In this document: positions 54,862-62,819 of the stretch, piece after piece | How the letters are laid out: each line of letters begins with the position of its first letter | Position numbering within the stretch: position 1 is the first letter of the stretch | NCBI RefSeq assembly: GCF_006494655.1 | Contig: NZ_VHIM01000004.1 | Location: 248,001-312,000 of the forward strand | DNA from: Arthrobacter agilis | Lineage (GTDB): Bacteria > Actinomycetota > Actinomycetes > Actinomycetales > Micrococcaceae | Direction of reading: 5' to 3' | Length of the DNA: 64,000 bases | Position numbers and translations under genes: made by a program | Notes under the pieces: generated by a model | Database searches by the model: none | The model's input: only the letters and a program-made list of their open reading frames with translations | What the model was told of the DNA's origin: nothing

Positions 54862-55167
54862 CTACCAGCTCGACTTGGTCACGCCGGGCAGCTCGCCACG
54901 GTGTGCCATGTCGCGGAAGCGGACACGCGAGATACCGAACTTCTGGAGGGTTCCGCGGGGGCGACCGTCGATCTGGTCGCGGTTGCGCAGGCGAACCGGC
55001 GAGGCGTTGCGGGGAAGCTTCTGCAGGCCGAGGCGTGCTGCTTCGCGGGCCTCGTCGGTGGCGTTGGCGTCGACGAGCGTCTTCTTGAGCTCGAGGCGCT
55101 TGGCCGCGTAGCGCTCCACGATGACCTTGCGCTGCTCGTTGCGAGCAATCTTGGACTTCTTGGCCAT
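54862..55167 (-). CDS. rpsN: 30S ribosomal protein S14, zinc-independent 101-residue type
   Basis: A 101-residue S14 ending [17 protein letters not shown] with no CxxC zinc motif. The long, zinc-free form is usually an alternative to a short 61-residue zinc S14 encoded in the main ribosomal operon; that copy is not in this window. Motif [30 protein letters not shown] is the rRNA-binding core (quoted in part). Third gene of rpmB-rpmG-rpsN with 2 nt gap to rpmG. Confidence 0.95.
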   Translation of the reverse strand: MAKKSKIARNEQRKVIVERYAAKRLELKKTLVDANATDEAREAARLGLQKLPRNASPVRLRNRDQIDGRPRGTLQKFGISRVRFRDMAHRGELPGVTKSSW

Positions 55168-55169
55168 GG

Positions 55170-55337
55170 TTAGCGCTCCTCTCGGAATTCGACGTGCTTG
55201 CGGATCTTGGGGTCGTACTTCATGAGGACCATGCGGTCCGGATCGTTACGACGGTTCTTCCGCGTCACGTAGGTGTACCCCGTGCCGGCGGTGGACTTCA
55301 GCTTGATGATCGGACGTACGTCCTTGTCCTTTGCCAT
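55170..55337 (-). CDS. rpmG: 50S ribosomal protein L33, zinc-free type
   Basis: A 55-residue L33: [34 protein letters not shown] (core, in parts) and terminal HVEFREER. No CxxC pairs, so it is the C-minus form that does not need zinc. ATG at 55337 shares its first base with the TAA stop of rpmB (TAATG), giving translational coupling. Confidence 0.96.
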   Translation of the reverse strand: MAKDKDVRPIIKLKSTAGTGYTYVTRKNRRNDPDRMVLMKYDPKIRKHVEFREER

Positions 55338-55573
55338 TAGAGCTTCACTCCCCTCGCGAGGATCGATGCCACGACGGCATCGATTCCACGGACGTCGATC
55401 GTCTTGATGCCGCGGGCCGAGACCTGCAGCGTGACGTTACGGCGAAGGGAAGGCACGTAGTAGCGCTTCTTCTGAATGTTGGGGTCGAACCGACGCTTGT
55501 TGCGGCGGTGCGAGTGCGAAATGCTGTGTCCAAAGCCGGGCTCGGCTCCGGTCACTTGGCAGTGGGCTGCCAT
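55337..55573 (-). CDS. rpmB: 50S ribosomal protein L28, zinc-free type
   Basis: A 78-residue L28: [37 protein letters not shown] and [19 protein letters not shown] (pieces). Only a single Cys remains from the zinc-ribbon, so it is the C-minus form. First gene of the cluster; GGAGGAGAGTT lies before the ATG. Upstream is a strong promoter and a palindrome discussed separately. Confidence 0.95.
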   Translation of the reverse strand: MAAHCQVTGAEPGFGHSISHSHRRNKRRFDPNIQKKRYYVPSLRRNVTLQVSARGIKTIDVRGIDAVVASILARGVKL

Positions 55574-55629
55574 AACTCTCCTCCAGATTAGATGAACGTG
55601 ACGGAATCACTTGTTGAGCGTCCCGCCAC

Positions 55630-55652
55630 CAGTAATGACACCGTTATTACTG
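55630..55652. promoter_or_regulatory. Palindrome upstream of rpmB, possible Zur operator or leader hairpin
   Basis: CAGTAATGAC (55630-55639) and GTTATTACTG (55643-55652) form a near-perfect inverted repeat (9 of 10 bp) around ACC. On the minus strand the centre reads ATAACGGTGTCAT, resembling zinc-uptake-regulator boxes with an AACGNT core. It lies about 60 bp upstream of the rpmB ATG and about 100 nt downstream of the TAGAAT promoter, so it might alternatively work as an RNA hairpin. Confidence 0.5.
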
Positions 55653-55762
55653 CAGCTTTCCGGAGGTTGACCTGGCAGGGTGAGAACCTGCCGAAGCGCC
55701 TCGCCGCGGGGAAGACGGTGAAGATTAGGCGGTGCGCGGCATTGCGGCCGACACAGCCTTAA

Positions 55763-55791
55763 ATTCTAGGTAGTCACGGGTAGCCGGGCAA
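55763..55791 (-). promoter_or_regulatory. Promoter of rpmB-rpmG-rpsN
   Basis: On the minus strand TTGCCC (55786-55791) and TAGAAT (55763-55768) are 17 bp apart, a near-consensus housekeeping promoter. Start expected at about 55756, giving a leader of about 180 nt. It lies in the 307-bp gene-free interval 55574-55880, which otherwise holds only the palindrome. Confidence 0.7.
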
Positions 55792-55880
55792 ATCCCGCAC
55801 CACCCCGGAGGGAGGGCAGCACCTGCCGCAGCCAAACGCCTTACCATACTACCGACAGGATCGGGCTCGACCAAAACGGG

Positions 55881-57023
55881 TCAGTCGTCGATCTCGCCGT
55901 CCCGCGTCACCACGACAGGCCGCTCCGGCCCCTCGCCCACACAGGTCCCCGCGACGACGGCGTCGGAGTCCACGATCCCGTACCGCACCCTGGAACCTCC
56001 CTCCAGCCGCGCCCGGTCGAGGACCACCGAGTCCTCCACGACAGCCCCCGCCTCGATCAGGGCACCTGCACCGATCACGCTCCGGCGGACCGTTCCCCTG
56101 ATCACGGCGCCCGGCGCGATGAGTGACGCGTCGACCTCCGCGCCCGCGCCGATCACGGCGGGTGCTACCGAGGGGGGCGCGGTGAGGATCGGCCACTCCG
56201 GATCGGCGAGGTCCAGCCCGCGGCCCTCCACCAGGTCGAGGTGGGCACGCAGGTACGAACCGGGGGTCCCGAGGTCGCGCCAGTACCCCTGCAGCCGATG
56301 CTCGACGGCATCGTGCCGCTCCACGAAATACGGCACCAGATGGTCGCCGTAGTCGCCCAGGCCGTCATGCTCGTCGTCGAGCCGGCGGAGGGCCTCGAGC
56401 AGGGCCTCGGTGGAGTAGAGGAACACCTCCGCCGCGACGACGCCCGAGGCCGGCTCCTCGGGCTTGTACGCGAAGCCCGTCACCCTGCCGTCGCTGTCGG
56501 ACGTCACCACGCCGTGCTCGGACGCATCGCCGTCGAAGTCCACCGTGACCATCGTGAGGAGCGCACCGGAACGCCGGTGGGTCTCCACGAGGTCGCGGTA
56601 GTCGAGGCGGTACAGGTGGTCGGAGCTGAGCACCAGCACGAGGTCGGGGGCGAAGTCACGGATGAAGGCGGACTGCCGCACCAGTCCGTCGGCGTTGCCC
56701 TCCGCGAACCCCTCGCCCTCGCGGCCGCTGAACGGCGGAAGGACCAGCAGCCCGCCGCGCGTGCGGTCGAGATCCCAGGGCCGGCCGTTCCGCAGGTGGT
56801 CATTGATGGTCTTCGGTTGGTACTGCTCCAGGATCCACACGTCGGAGATACCGCTGTGGTGCAGATTGGTGAGCGGGATGTCGATGAGCCGGAAGCTGCC
56901 TCCCACGGGCATGGCCGGTTTGGCGCGATGATCGGTCAGGGCTCCGAGGCGTCCGCCTGCTCCGCCCGCGAGCACGAGCGCAAGGATCCGGGGGTGGTAC
57001 CCGGCTCGTTCCGGCTGATCCAT
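55881..57023 (-). CDS. Glucose-1-phosphate adenylyltransferase-like nucleotidyltransferase
   Basis: A 380-residue GlgC-type enzyme. It has the N-terminal LALVLAGGAGGRLGALTDHRAKPAMPVGG with the usual Gly-rich loop and catalytic Lys, the sugar-phosphate site LSSDHLYRLDY, and about 100 C-terminal residues of left-handed beta-helix (hexapeptide) repeats with GAGAEVDASLIAPGAVIRG. GlgC makes ADP-glucose for glycogen. glgA is not in the window. ATG at 57023 follows AGGAG; the TTGACA further upstream is inside the intergenic 17 nt with the MarR gene. Assignment to GlgC proper is likely, not certain. Confidence 0.82.
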   Translation of the reverse strand: MDQPERAGYHPRILALVLAGGAGGRLGALTDHRAKPAMPVGGSFRLIDIPLTNLHHSGISDVWILEQYQPKTINDHLRNGRPWDLDRTRGGLLVLPPFSGREGEGFAEGNADGLVRQSAFIRDFAPDLVLVLSSDHLYRLDYRDLVETHRRSGALLTMVTVDFDGDASEHGVVTSDSDGRVTGFAYKPEEPASGVVAAEVFLYSTEALLEALRRLDDEHDGLGDYGDHLVPYFVERHDAVEHRLQGYWRDLGTPGSYLRAHLDLVEGRGLDLADPEWPILTAPPSVAPAVIGAGAEVDASLIAPGAVIRGTVRRSVIGAGALIEAGAVVEDSVVLDRARLEGGSRVRYGIVDSDAVVAGTCVGEGPERPVVVTRDGEIDD

Positions 57024-57040
57024 GGGGCTCCTGTCCTGTG

Positions 57041-57676
57041 TCAACGGCCGGCGGAGGATGATTCCCGGGCGGCAGAGGCGACGAGTGGTCCGCCGTCGCC
57101 CATCGCGGGCGATCCGGCACGGTGGCTGTGATTGTCACCGGCATTGTCAGCGTCATTGGCGCTGTCATTGTCGTTGTCGTTGTCGTTGTCACGGTCGCTG
57201 TCACGGTCTGACAGGATCCAGTGCGCGTCATCCAGGCCCCGGAGGATCTTGCGGCCCACGCGATCGAGGTCCGCCACGTCGCGCTCGTCGAGGGAATCGA
57301 AGACGAGGGCACGCACCTGTGCGACGTGGGAGACCGCGAGTTCGGTGAGCATGGCCAACCCGTCCCCGGTGATCGACGCCGTTGTGACCCGCCCGTCGGA
57401 ATCGGACGGGAGCCGGGATACCCAGCCCCGCGCTTCCAGCTTCTTGACCACGTGGCTGAGGCGCGAGAGCGACGCCGTGGAGCGGGCGGCGAGCTCGCTC
57501 ATCGGGAGCCGCGAATCCTCCGACTCGGAGAGCATCGCGAGTACGTGGTAGTCGAAGAGCGTGATCCGTGCTTCACGGAAGAGGTGCGCGTCGAGGCCCG
57601 CCGGGACGAGCGAGGTCAGCGCGTAGAGTGCCAGCCAGGCCCGCCGCTCGTCGGGTGTGAGCCAGTGCGCCGCCAT
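57041..57676 (-). CDS. MarR-family regulator with an Asp/Asn-rich C-terminal tail
   Basis: A 211-residue MarR protein. Winged helix at about 40-105 with SELAARSTASLSRLSHVVKKLEARGWVSRLPSDSDGRV. Ordinary family length is reached at about 155; then comes a tail of DRDSDRDNDNDNDNDS type (157-186) and a Gly/Ser/Ala end. Tail DNA is 57119-57208. The glgC-like gene starts 17 nt after the stop, so it is co-transcribed. A CAGAAT hexamer 6 nt before the ATG at 57676 suggests a leaderless transcript. A longer N-terminal frame to 57907 is read-through of an adjacent gene. Confidence 0.88.
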   Translation of the reverse strand: MAAHWLTPDERRAWLALYALTSLVPAGLDAHLFREARITLFDYHVLAMLSESEDSRLPMSELAARSTASLSRLSHVVKKLEARGWVSRLPSDSDGRVTTASITGDGLAMLTELAVSHVAQVRALVFDSLDERDVADLDRVGRKILRGLDDAHWILSDRDSDRDNDNDNDNDSANDADNAGDNHSHRAGSPAMGDGGPLVASAARESSSAGR

Positions 57677-57682
57677 CCGATC

Positions 57683-57688
57683 ATTCTG
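57683..57688 (-). promoter_or_regulatory. -10-like hexamer of putative leaderless transcript (MarR/glgC operon)
   Basis: On the minus strand CAGAAT ends 6 nt before the ATG at 57676; first base deviates from TANNNT. Confidence 0.35.
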
Positions 57689-57776
57689 GCACAGACCCCC
57701 GGTGCACCCACGGGCGCGTAGGCAGACGCCGGAGGTTGCGGGCGCGTCTCCGTCGTGCTCGCCTGCTGCCCGGCGA

Positions 57777-58559
57777 TCAGGCCGGGACGGTGGCCCAGTG
57801 GGGATGTCCTGGCGTCGGGTACTTGGGGCTGAGGGCGTCTCCCGAGGACACGCCCCGGAGTCGCCGCCCCACCCACGGCGAGAGGTATGCCCGGGCCCAC
57901 TGCGCATCGGCCCGCAGTTGCTCGACCCGCTTGAGTGCGGGGCGAGCCTCGAGTTCCGGGAGGTCGATGCGGTGGGAGGCCTTCATGGCCTCGAGGACCC
58001 GGACAGCCATGAGGGTGTGCCCGGCGGCGGACATGTGCATGCGGTCCACGTCCCAGTAGCCCCAATCCTGGAACTCGCGCAGCCGCCAGTAATCGACCAC
58101 CGTGGCGCCACGCGTATCGGCGATCTCACGCACCCATTCGTTGTAGACGGCCGTACGTCCGCGCGTCGTGCCGAACACGGCGGAGCCCGAGGCATCGAAG
58201 CCGGTGAACAGCACGACGTCCGCGCCGGCGTCGCGGAGGCGGCCCACGCCGTCGTCGTACCGGGCCATCAGGAGGTCGATGTCGACACGCGGCCGCAGGA
58301 TGTCGTTGGCGCCCGCGTAGATGGTGACGAGCGTCGGTTGCAGCGCCAGGGCGGCGTCGATCTGCTCGTCGAGGATCTGCCGCATCTTCTTCCCGCGGAT
58401 GGCGAGGTTGGCGTAGTCCCAGGAGGGATCCGCCAGGACGAGCTGCTCCGCCACGCGGTCCGCCCAGCCCCGGACACCGTTGGGGGACGCGGCATCCCAG
58501 TCACCCACTCCTTCCGTGAAGGAGTCTCCGAGGGCCGCGTATCGCTGGGTGGTGGTCAC
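57777..58559 (-). CDS. SGNH/GDSL-type hydrolase
   Basis: A 260-residue esterase-like enzyme. Catalytic blocks: GDSFTEGVGD with nucleophile Ser near residue 13, Gly in NLAIRGKK, GANDILR with Asn, and the C-terminal DRMHMSAAGH with Asp-x-x-His. No signal peptide, so cytoplasmic lipase/esterase or deacetylase activity is likely. GTG at 58559 is chosen because TAATCT ends 6 nt upstream; a TTG two codons earlier would be the alternative. Confidence 0.9.
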   Translation of the reverse strand: MTTTQRYAALGDSFTEGVGDWDAASPNGVRGWADRVAEQLVLADPSWDYANLAIRGKKMRQILDEQIDAALALQPTLVTIYAGANDILRPRVDIDLLMARYDDGVGRLRDAGADVVLFTGFDASGSAVFGTTRGRTAVYNEWVREIADTRGATVVDYWRLREFQDWGYWDVDRMHMSAAGHTLMAVRVLEAMKASHRIDLPELEARPALKRVEQLRADAQWARAYLSPWVGRRLRGVSSGDALSPKYPTPGHPHWATVPA

Positions 58560-58565
58560 GTCCAA

Positions 58566-58571
58566 AGATTA
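58566..58571 (-). promoter_or_regulatory. -10 hexamer of putative leaderless transcript (SGNH hydrolase)
   Basis: On the minus strand TAATCT ends 6 nt before the GTG at 58559. Confidence 0.55.
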
Positions 58572-58639
58572 CCCTCGGGCGCGGTGACGTCGCGATAAGC
58601 TCGTGCAGGCCACCCGTTGACACCCTCCTGAAGGACACC

Positions 58640-59653
58640 ATGCCCACCGACGCCCCATCCGGAGCCACCACGCCCGTCCCCGCCAGCGACGCCGGCGCGC
58701 AGGCAGGGGCCGGCGGTCGGCGCGCCGCGCTGATCATCAATCCCATCAAGGCGACCACCGCGGACGTCGAGGGTGCCGTGCGACGCATCTCGACCGAGGA
58801 CGGATGGGACGAGCCGCTGATCATCGAGACCACGCAGGACGACCCGGGGCACGGCCAGGCACGCGAGGCGCTCGACGCGGGCGTGGACCTCGTGATCGCG
58901 GCGGGCGGGGACGGGACCGTGCGCTGCGTGGCGGAGGAGCTCTCGGGCAGCGGCACCATGATGGCCCTCGTGCCGCTCGGCACCGGTAACCTCCTGGCGC
59001 GCAACCTGGACATCGCCGTCGATGATCCGGACGCCGCTGTCGAAGCCGCCTTCCGCGGGACCGAACGGACCATCGACGTCGTCCACCTGATCGTGGACCA
59101 CGCGCAGGACGCACACGTCTTCCTCGTCATGGCGGGCATCGGCTACGACGCCGCGATCATGTCCGACACCCGCGAGGACCTCAAGGACAAGGTGGGATGG
59201 CTGGCCTACGTGGACGCCGGCATCCGGAACCTGCCCGGCAAGCCCGCGCGGACCACCATCTCGATCGACGGCGGACAGCCCTTCGAGCGCAGGCTCCGCA
59301 GTGTCATGGGCGGGAACTGCGGCAAGATCATGGGCGGGCTCGAGATCTTCCCGGGGGCCAGGATCGACGACGGTCTGATGGATCTCATGACGATCGCCCC
59401 CAAGGGGAAGCTCGGGTGGCTCGCCGTGGTGGGCAAGCTCTTCGCCCGAGGCAAGGGCAAGGACCCCTCGCTCGAATACTTCCAGTGCCGTACCGCCGAG
59501 GTCACCCTCCGCGAGCCGCTCGACGTCCAGCTCGACGGCGATCCCCTCGGCAAGGCGACGCACATGTCGTTCGAGGTGCGGCCCGACTCCCTGCGGCTGA
59601 GGATGCCGCTCGGATTCAAGGACCCCGCCGTGGTGAGCGACCCCCTGCCGTAG
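58640..59653 (+). CDS. Diacylglycerol/lipid kinase family protein (YegS/DagK-like)
   Basis: A 337-residue lipid-kinase fold. Motifs: ALIINPIKATT for the N-terminal strand, the nucleotide loop AAGGDGTVRCVAEEL, GTGNLLARNLDI and NCGKIMGGLEIFPGARIDDGLMDL in the C-terminal domain. Such enzymes phosphorylate diacylglycerol or related lipids. The N-terminal 30 residues are disordered Ala/Gly/Pro. ATG follows GAAGGA; divergent from the SGNH gene. Confidence 0.92.
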   Translation: MPTDAPSGATTPVPASDAGAQAGAGGRRAALIINPIKATTADVEGAVRRISTEDGWDEPLIIETTQDDPGHGQAREALDAGVDLVIAAGGDGTVRCVAEELSGSGTMMALVPLGTGNLLARNLDIAVDDPDAAVEAAFRGTERTIDVVHLIVDHAQDAHVFLVMAGIGYDAAIMSDTREDLKDKVGWLAYVDAGIRNLPGKPARTTISIDGGQPFERRLRSVMGGNCGKIMGGLEIFPGARIDDGLMDLMTIAPKGKLGWLAVVGKLFARGKGKDPSLEYFQCRTAEVTLREPLDVQLDGDPLGKATHMSFEVRPDSLRLRMPLGFKDPAVVSDPLP

Positions 59654-59722
59654 GCGGCTACCCGGGGTTCCTGCGCTGTCCCGCGTCACCGTTCACCCGG
59701 ACAGGGCAGGACCAGCGGCCGT

Positions 59723-60775
59723 TCAGGAGAGCTCGGCCCGGCCCTTGCGCCAGTACCCCATGAACGCGACCTGCTTCCGGTCCACGCCCACGTCACGGAC
59801 GAGGTAGCGCCGTAGCCCCCGGACCACGGCGGCCTCACCGGCGATCCAGGCGTAGAACGGCTGGCTGCCGGGAAGCCGATCCGGGTTCACCGACGACTGC
59901 ACGATGGTCGCCTCGAGCCGCTGCGGGGTCTCCCAGAGGATGCTCCGCTCGATGTCCACGTCCTCGGGCTCATGGCCGCCGGACACCTCCGGCCCACCGG
60001 AGAGGGATACCCAGCCGGGCACGCGCACGGCATCCCGCACCGCGGCGTCGAGGGGCTCGCCGTGAACGCGGTCACCTCGCACGAGCCAGGTGACCGTGAC
60101 GGACGACCGCGTCTCGATCGCCTGGATGTCGCCCGCGTCCGGCACTTCGAGGAAGGCCCGGCCGCCCATGTCCTCGGGCAGTGACTCGAGAATGGCGCTG
60201 ATGGCCGGTACCGCGGTCTCGTCCCCCGCGAGGAGCACGTGCTGGGCGAGTCCGGGGCTCCACTCGATGCCGCCGTAGGCCCCGGCCGTGGCACACTGCG
60301 CAGCGGAGGAGTTGGGCCCGATGATGCAGACGCGGTCACCGGGCTTCGCCGCCGCTGCCCATTCCGAGGCCGGTCCGCCTCGGCCCTCGGCGTCGAGATG
60401 CATCACGAAGTCGACGTCGACCTCGGGACGCGCGCCGCCGCAGCGGGACTCGCGCACGGTGTAGGTGCGCATGGACCCGCGCTCCTCGGCGTCGAGCCCG
60501 AGCCACGCCTGGTACCAGCCCGCGGCGGAGCCGCCCCTCATCATGCCGGCGATATCGGGGCAGTCACGGCCCTCGGAAGGTATCACGATCTTGATCCTGA
60601 GATCGTGCGTGTCCCCCGCGACGCCGAATGCCTCGAGGCTCGCACCGCCGAAGGTGATGCGGCGGAAATTCGTGGTCAGATCCTGCACGCGGGTGACGAC
60701 GACGTCGAACGCCAGCACCATCGGTTCCGTGTCCGCGGAAGTCCTCCGCGAGGTCCGTTCTGTCACGTCGGTCAT
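59723..60775 (-). CDS. Siderophore-interacting protein (flavin-dependent ferric-siderophore reductase)
   Basis: A 350-residue SIP-family reductase: FAD-binding domain (residues about 15-165; RRITFGGASLEAFG, RTYTVRE with the FAD-binding R-x-Y-T motif) and a NAD(P)H domain (VLLAGDETAVPAISAILESLP). It reduces imported ferric siderophores to release Fe2+ in the cytoplasm. Its ATG overlaps the ATPase stop (ATGA at 60772-60775). Last gene of an iron operon behind a DtxR-like box. Confidence 0.92.
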   Translation of the reverse strand: MTDVTERTSRRTSADTEPMVLAFDVVVTRVQDLTTNFRRITFGGASLEAFGVAGDTHDLRIKIVIPSEGRDCPDIAGMMRGGSAAGWYQAWLGLDAEERGSMRTYTVRESRCGGARPEVDVDFVMHLDAEGRGGPASEWAAAAKPGDRVCIIGPNSSAAQCATAGAYGGIEWSPGLAQHVLLAGDETAVPAISAILESLPEDMGGRAFLEVPDAGDIQAIETRSSVTVTWLVRGDRVHGEPLDAAVRDAVRVPGWVSLSGGPEVSGGHEPEDVDIERSILWETPQRLEATIVQSSVNPDRLPGSQPFYAWIAGEAAVVRGLRRYLVRDVGVDRKQVAFMGYWRKGRAELS

Positions 60776-61752
60776 GATGCTGCCTCCACTCGTGCAGGAA
60801 CGGTGTCCTGCGGATTGGGTCGATACCCCTGGTGCGGCTCGTCGCCGGGCTGGGAAGCCTTGATGGGACCGTCGGCCGGAGCCTGGTGGTGCCGTCCGAT
60901 GGGAACCACCATCGGCGTGCCCGATACCGGGTCGCTGATGACACGGCAGTCGAGAGTGAACACTCCGGACACGGTCTCCTCGGTCACCACCTCCTCGGGT
61001 GGCCCCTCGGCGACGATCCTGCCGTCGCGCATGGCGATCAGGTGGTCCGCGTATCTCGCCGCGAGATTCAGATCGTGCAGCACCATCACCACGGTGGTGC
61101 CGTTCCGGCGGTTGAGGTCCGTGATGAGGTCCAGCACCTCGACCTGGTGCGTTACGTCGAGGAAGGTGGTGGGCTCATCGAGCAGGAGGATCCCGGTCTG
61201 CTGCGCCAGCGCCATGGCGATCCAGACGCGCTGCCGCTGCCCGCCGCTGAGCTCGTCCACGCTGCGGTCGGCCAGGGTCAGCGTGTCCGTGGCGTCGAGA
61301 GCGGCGGCGACGGCGTCGTCGTCGTCCGGCGTCCACTGACGGAACCAGCCCTGGTGTGGGTAGCGGCCACGGCCCACGAGATCGGCGACGCTGATGCCGT
61401 CGGGCGCCACGGGTGTCTGCGGCAGCAGACCGAGCACGCGGGCCACGGCTTTGGTGGACTGGGAGTGGATATCGGAGCCGTTGAGCACCACAGTGCCTGC
61501 GACGGGCCTGAGCAACCTCGCCAGCCCGCGCAGCAGGGTCGATTTGCCGCACGCGTTCGCCCCTACTATCACGGTGACCTTCCCCGGAGGGAGGTGCACG
61601 GAGAGACCGTCGACCACCGTGCGCTCGTCATAGGCGAGCGTCAGACCCTCGGCCGACAGGGTGTCGGGCCTCACGTGCGCTCCCGCGTCCGCGCTGATCC
61701 CCGATGCCGCATCCGACGCCGCACCCGTCGTCGATCGTTGCTGGCGGCCCAT
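60772..61752 (-). CDS. Iron-siderophore ABC importer ATPase (FecE/FepC-like)
   Basis: A 326-residue ATPase with Walker A GANACGKST, signature LSGGQRQR, Walker B GILLLDEPTTFLD and switch VLHDLN. N-terminal 35 and C-terminal 45 residues are polar extensions. Two adjacent ATGs occur (61755 and 61752); the second is preferred for 6-nt spacing from GGAGG. It overlaps the permease gene stop. Drives import of ferric hydroxamate or catecholate siderophores. Confidence 0.92.
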   Translation of the reverse strand: MGRQQRSTTGAASDAASGISADAGAHVRPDTLSAEGLTLAYDERTVVDGLSVHLPPGKVTVIVGANACGKSTLLRGLARLLRPVAGTVVLNGSDIHSQSTKAVARVLGLLPQTPVAPDGISVADLVGRGRYPHQGWFRQWTPDDDDAVAAALDATDTLTLADRSVDELSGGQRQRVWIAMALAQQTGILLLDEPTTFLDVTHQVEVLDLITDLNRRNGTTVVMVLHDLNLAARYADHLIAMRDGRIVAEGPPEEVVTEETVSGVFTLDCRVISDPVSGTPMVVPIGRHHQAPADGPIKASQPGDEPHQGYRPNPQDTVPARVEAAS

Positions 61753-62819
61753 CATCCGCCTCCCTCGCCTCGGCGGTGGGCCGTGGCCAGCAGCCACAGC
61801 AGGAACGGCGCTCCGAGGGCGCCGGTGATCACACCGACGGGCAGGGACGTCCCGGGAATCAGGTTGGCGGCGACGAAGTCGGCACCGAGCACGATCACCG
61901 CGCCGACCAGACCCGCCAGGGCGAGCGACGGCCGGTTGCCGAGCAGGCGGCGGGCGATGGGCCCGGACAGGAAGGCGATGGAGGCGACCGGCCCCGCAGC
62001 CGCGGTCGCCACGGCGGCCAGGGCCACCGCGGTGGCCATGAGCCCGAGCCGCGACGCCTCGACACGGACACCCAGTCCGGCAGCGGCGTCGTCGCCCAGT
62101 TCGAGGCCTGCGAGGCTGCGTGAGAGCACCGCGGCGGCAGGGACGAGGACCGCGAGGCAGGCGAGGAGCACGCTCACGCGGTCCCAGTTGCTGGAGTTCA
62201 GCGATCCGTTGAGCCAGAGCAGGGCCTCGGACGCCGTGCGGAGATCGGTACGCGTGATCAGGAAGTTCACAAGTGCATGCATCACGGCCGCGAAGCCGAT
62301 GCCCACGAGGATGAGCCGGTAGCCCGCGACTCCCCCACGGCGCGAGATCAGATAGATGGCGGCCGCCACCACCATGGCTCCGACCAGCGCGGACAACGAG
62401 ACGGCCACGCCTGCAGCGCCGAAGAGGACGATCGCCGTGACGGCGGAGGCGCTGGCGCCGTAGCTGATGCCGATGATGTCCGGGCTCGCGAGCGGGTTCC
62501 TCAGCATCGTCTGGAACACCGCACCGGAGACGCCGAATGCGACACCGATGAGGAGTCCGATCACGGCCCGGGGCAGCTTATTCTCCAGGACGATGAAACT
62601 GGCGCCCGGGATCTCGGCTCCGCCGACGATGCGGAGGAAGTCCGGAATGGTCACGGTGTAGGTGCCGAGGAGGATGTTCACGGCGAAGAGTCCCGCAGCC
62701 ACACCCGCGACAGCACCGACGCGGACCGCGGTGCCACGGCGACGTCGGGCACGGACGGACTGCAGGCCGGCGGCCGGGGCGGCGGCGGGTGCGGGCGCCT
62801 CCTGGACGGACGCGCTCAC
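61752..62819 (-). CDS. Iron-siderophore ABC importer permease (FecD-like)
   Basis: A 355-residue FecCD-family permease with about ten helices. Family blocks: LPRAVIGLLIGVAFGVSGAVFQTMLRNPLASPDIIGISYGAS (in part) and TAAAGPVASIAFLSGPIARRLLG near the ATPase contact. An Ala/Pro-rich N-terminus (1-35) precedes the first helix. GTG at 62819 overlaps the stop of the first permease (GTGA). Confidence 0.93.
   Translation of the reverse strand: MSASVQEAPAPAAAPAAGLQSVRARRRRGTAVRVGAVAGVAAGLFAVNILLGTYTVTIPDFLRIVGGAEIPGASFIVLENKLPRAVIGLLIGVAFGVSGAVFQTMLRNPLASPDIIGISYGASASAVTAIVLFGAAGVAVSLSALVGAMVVAAAIYLISRRGGVAGYRLILVGIGFAAVMHALVNFLITRTDLRTASEALLWLNGSLNSSNWDRVSVLLACLAVLVPAAAVLSRSLAGLELGDDAAAGLGVRVEASRLGLMATAVALAAVATAAAGPVASIAFLSGPIARRLLGNRPSLALAGLVGAVIVLGADFVAANLIPGTSLPVGVITGALGAPFLLWLLATAHRRGEGGG

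Noticed and set aside
57023..57056. TTGACA before the GlgC-like gene considered as a -35 box
   Set aside because: No -10 follows at the right distance, and the gene is only 17 nt behind MarR, so it is likely read as part of the same transcript.
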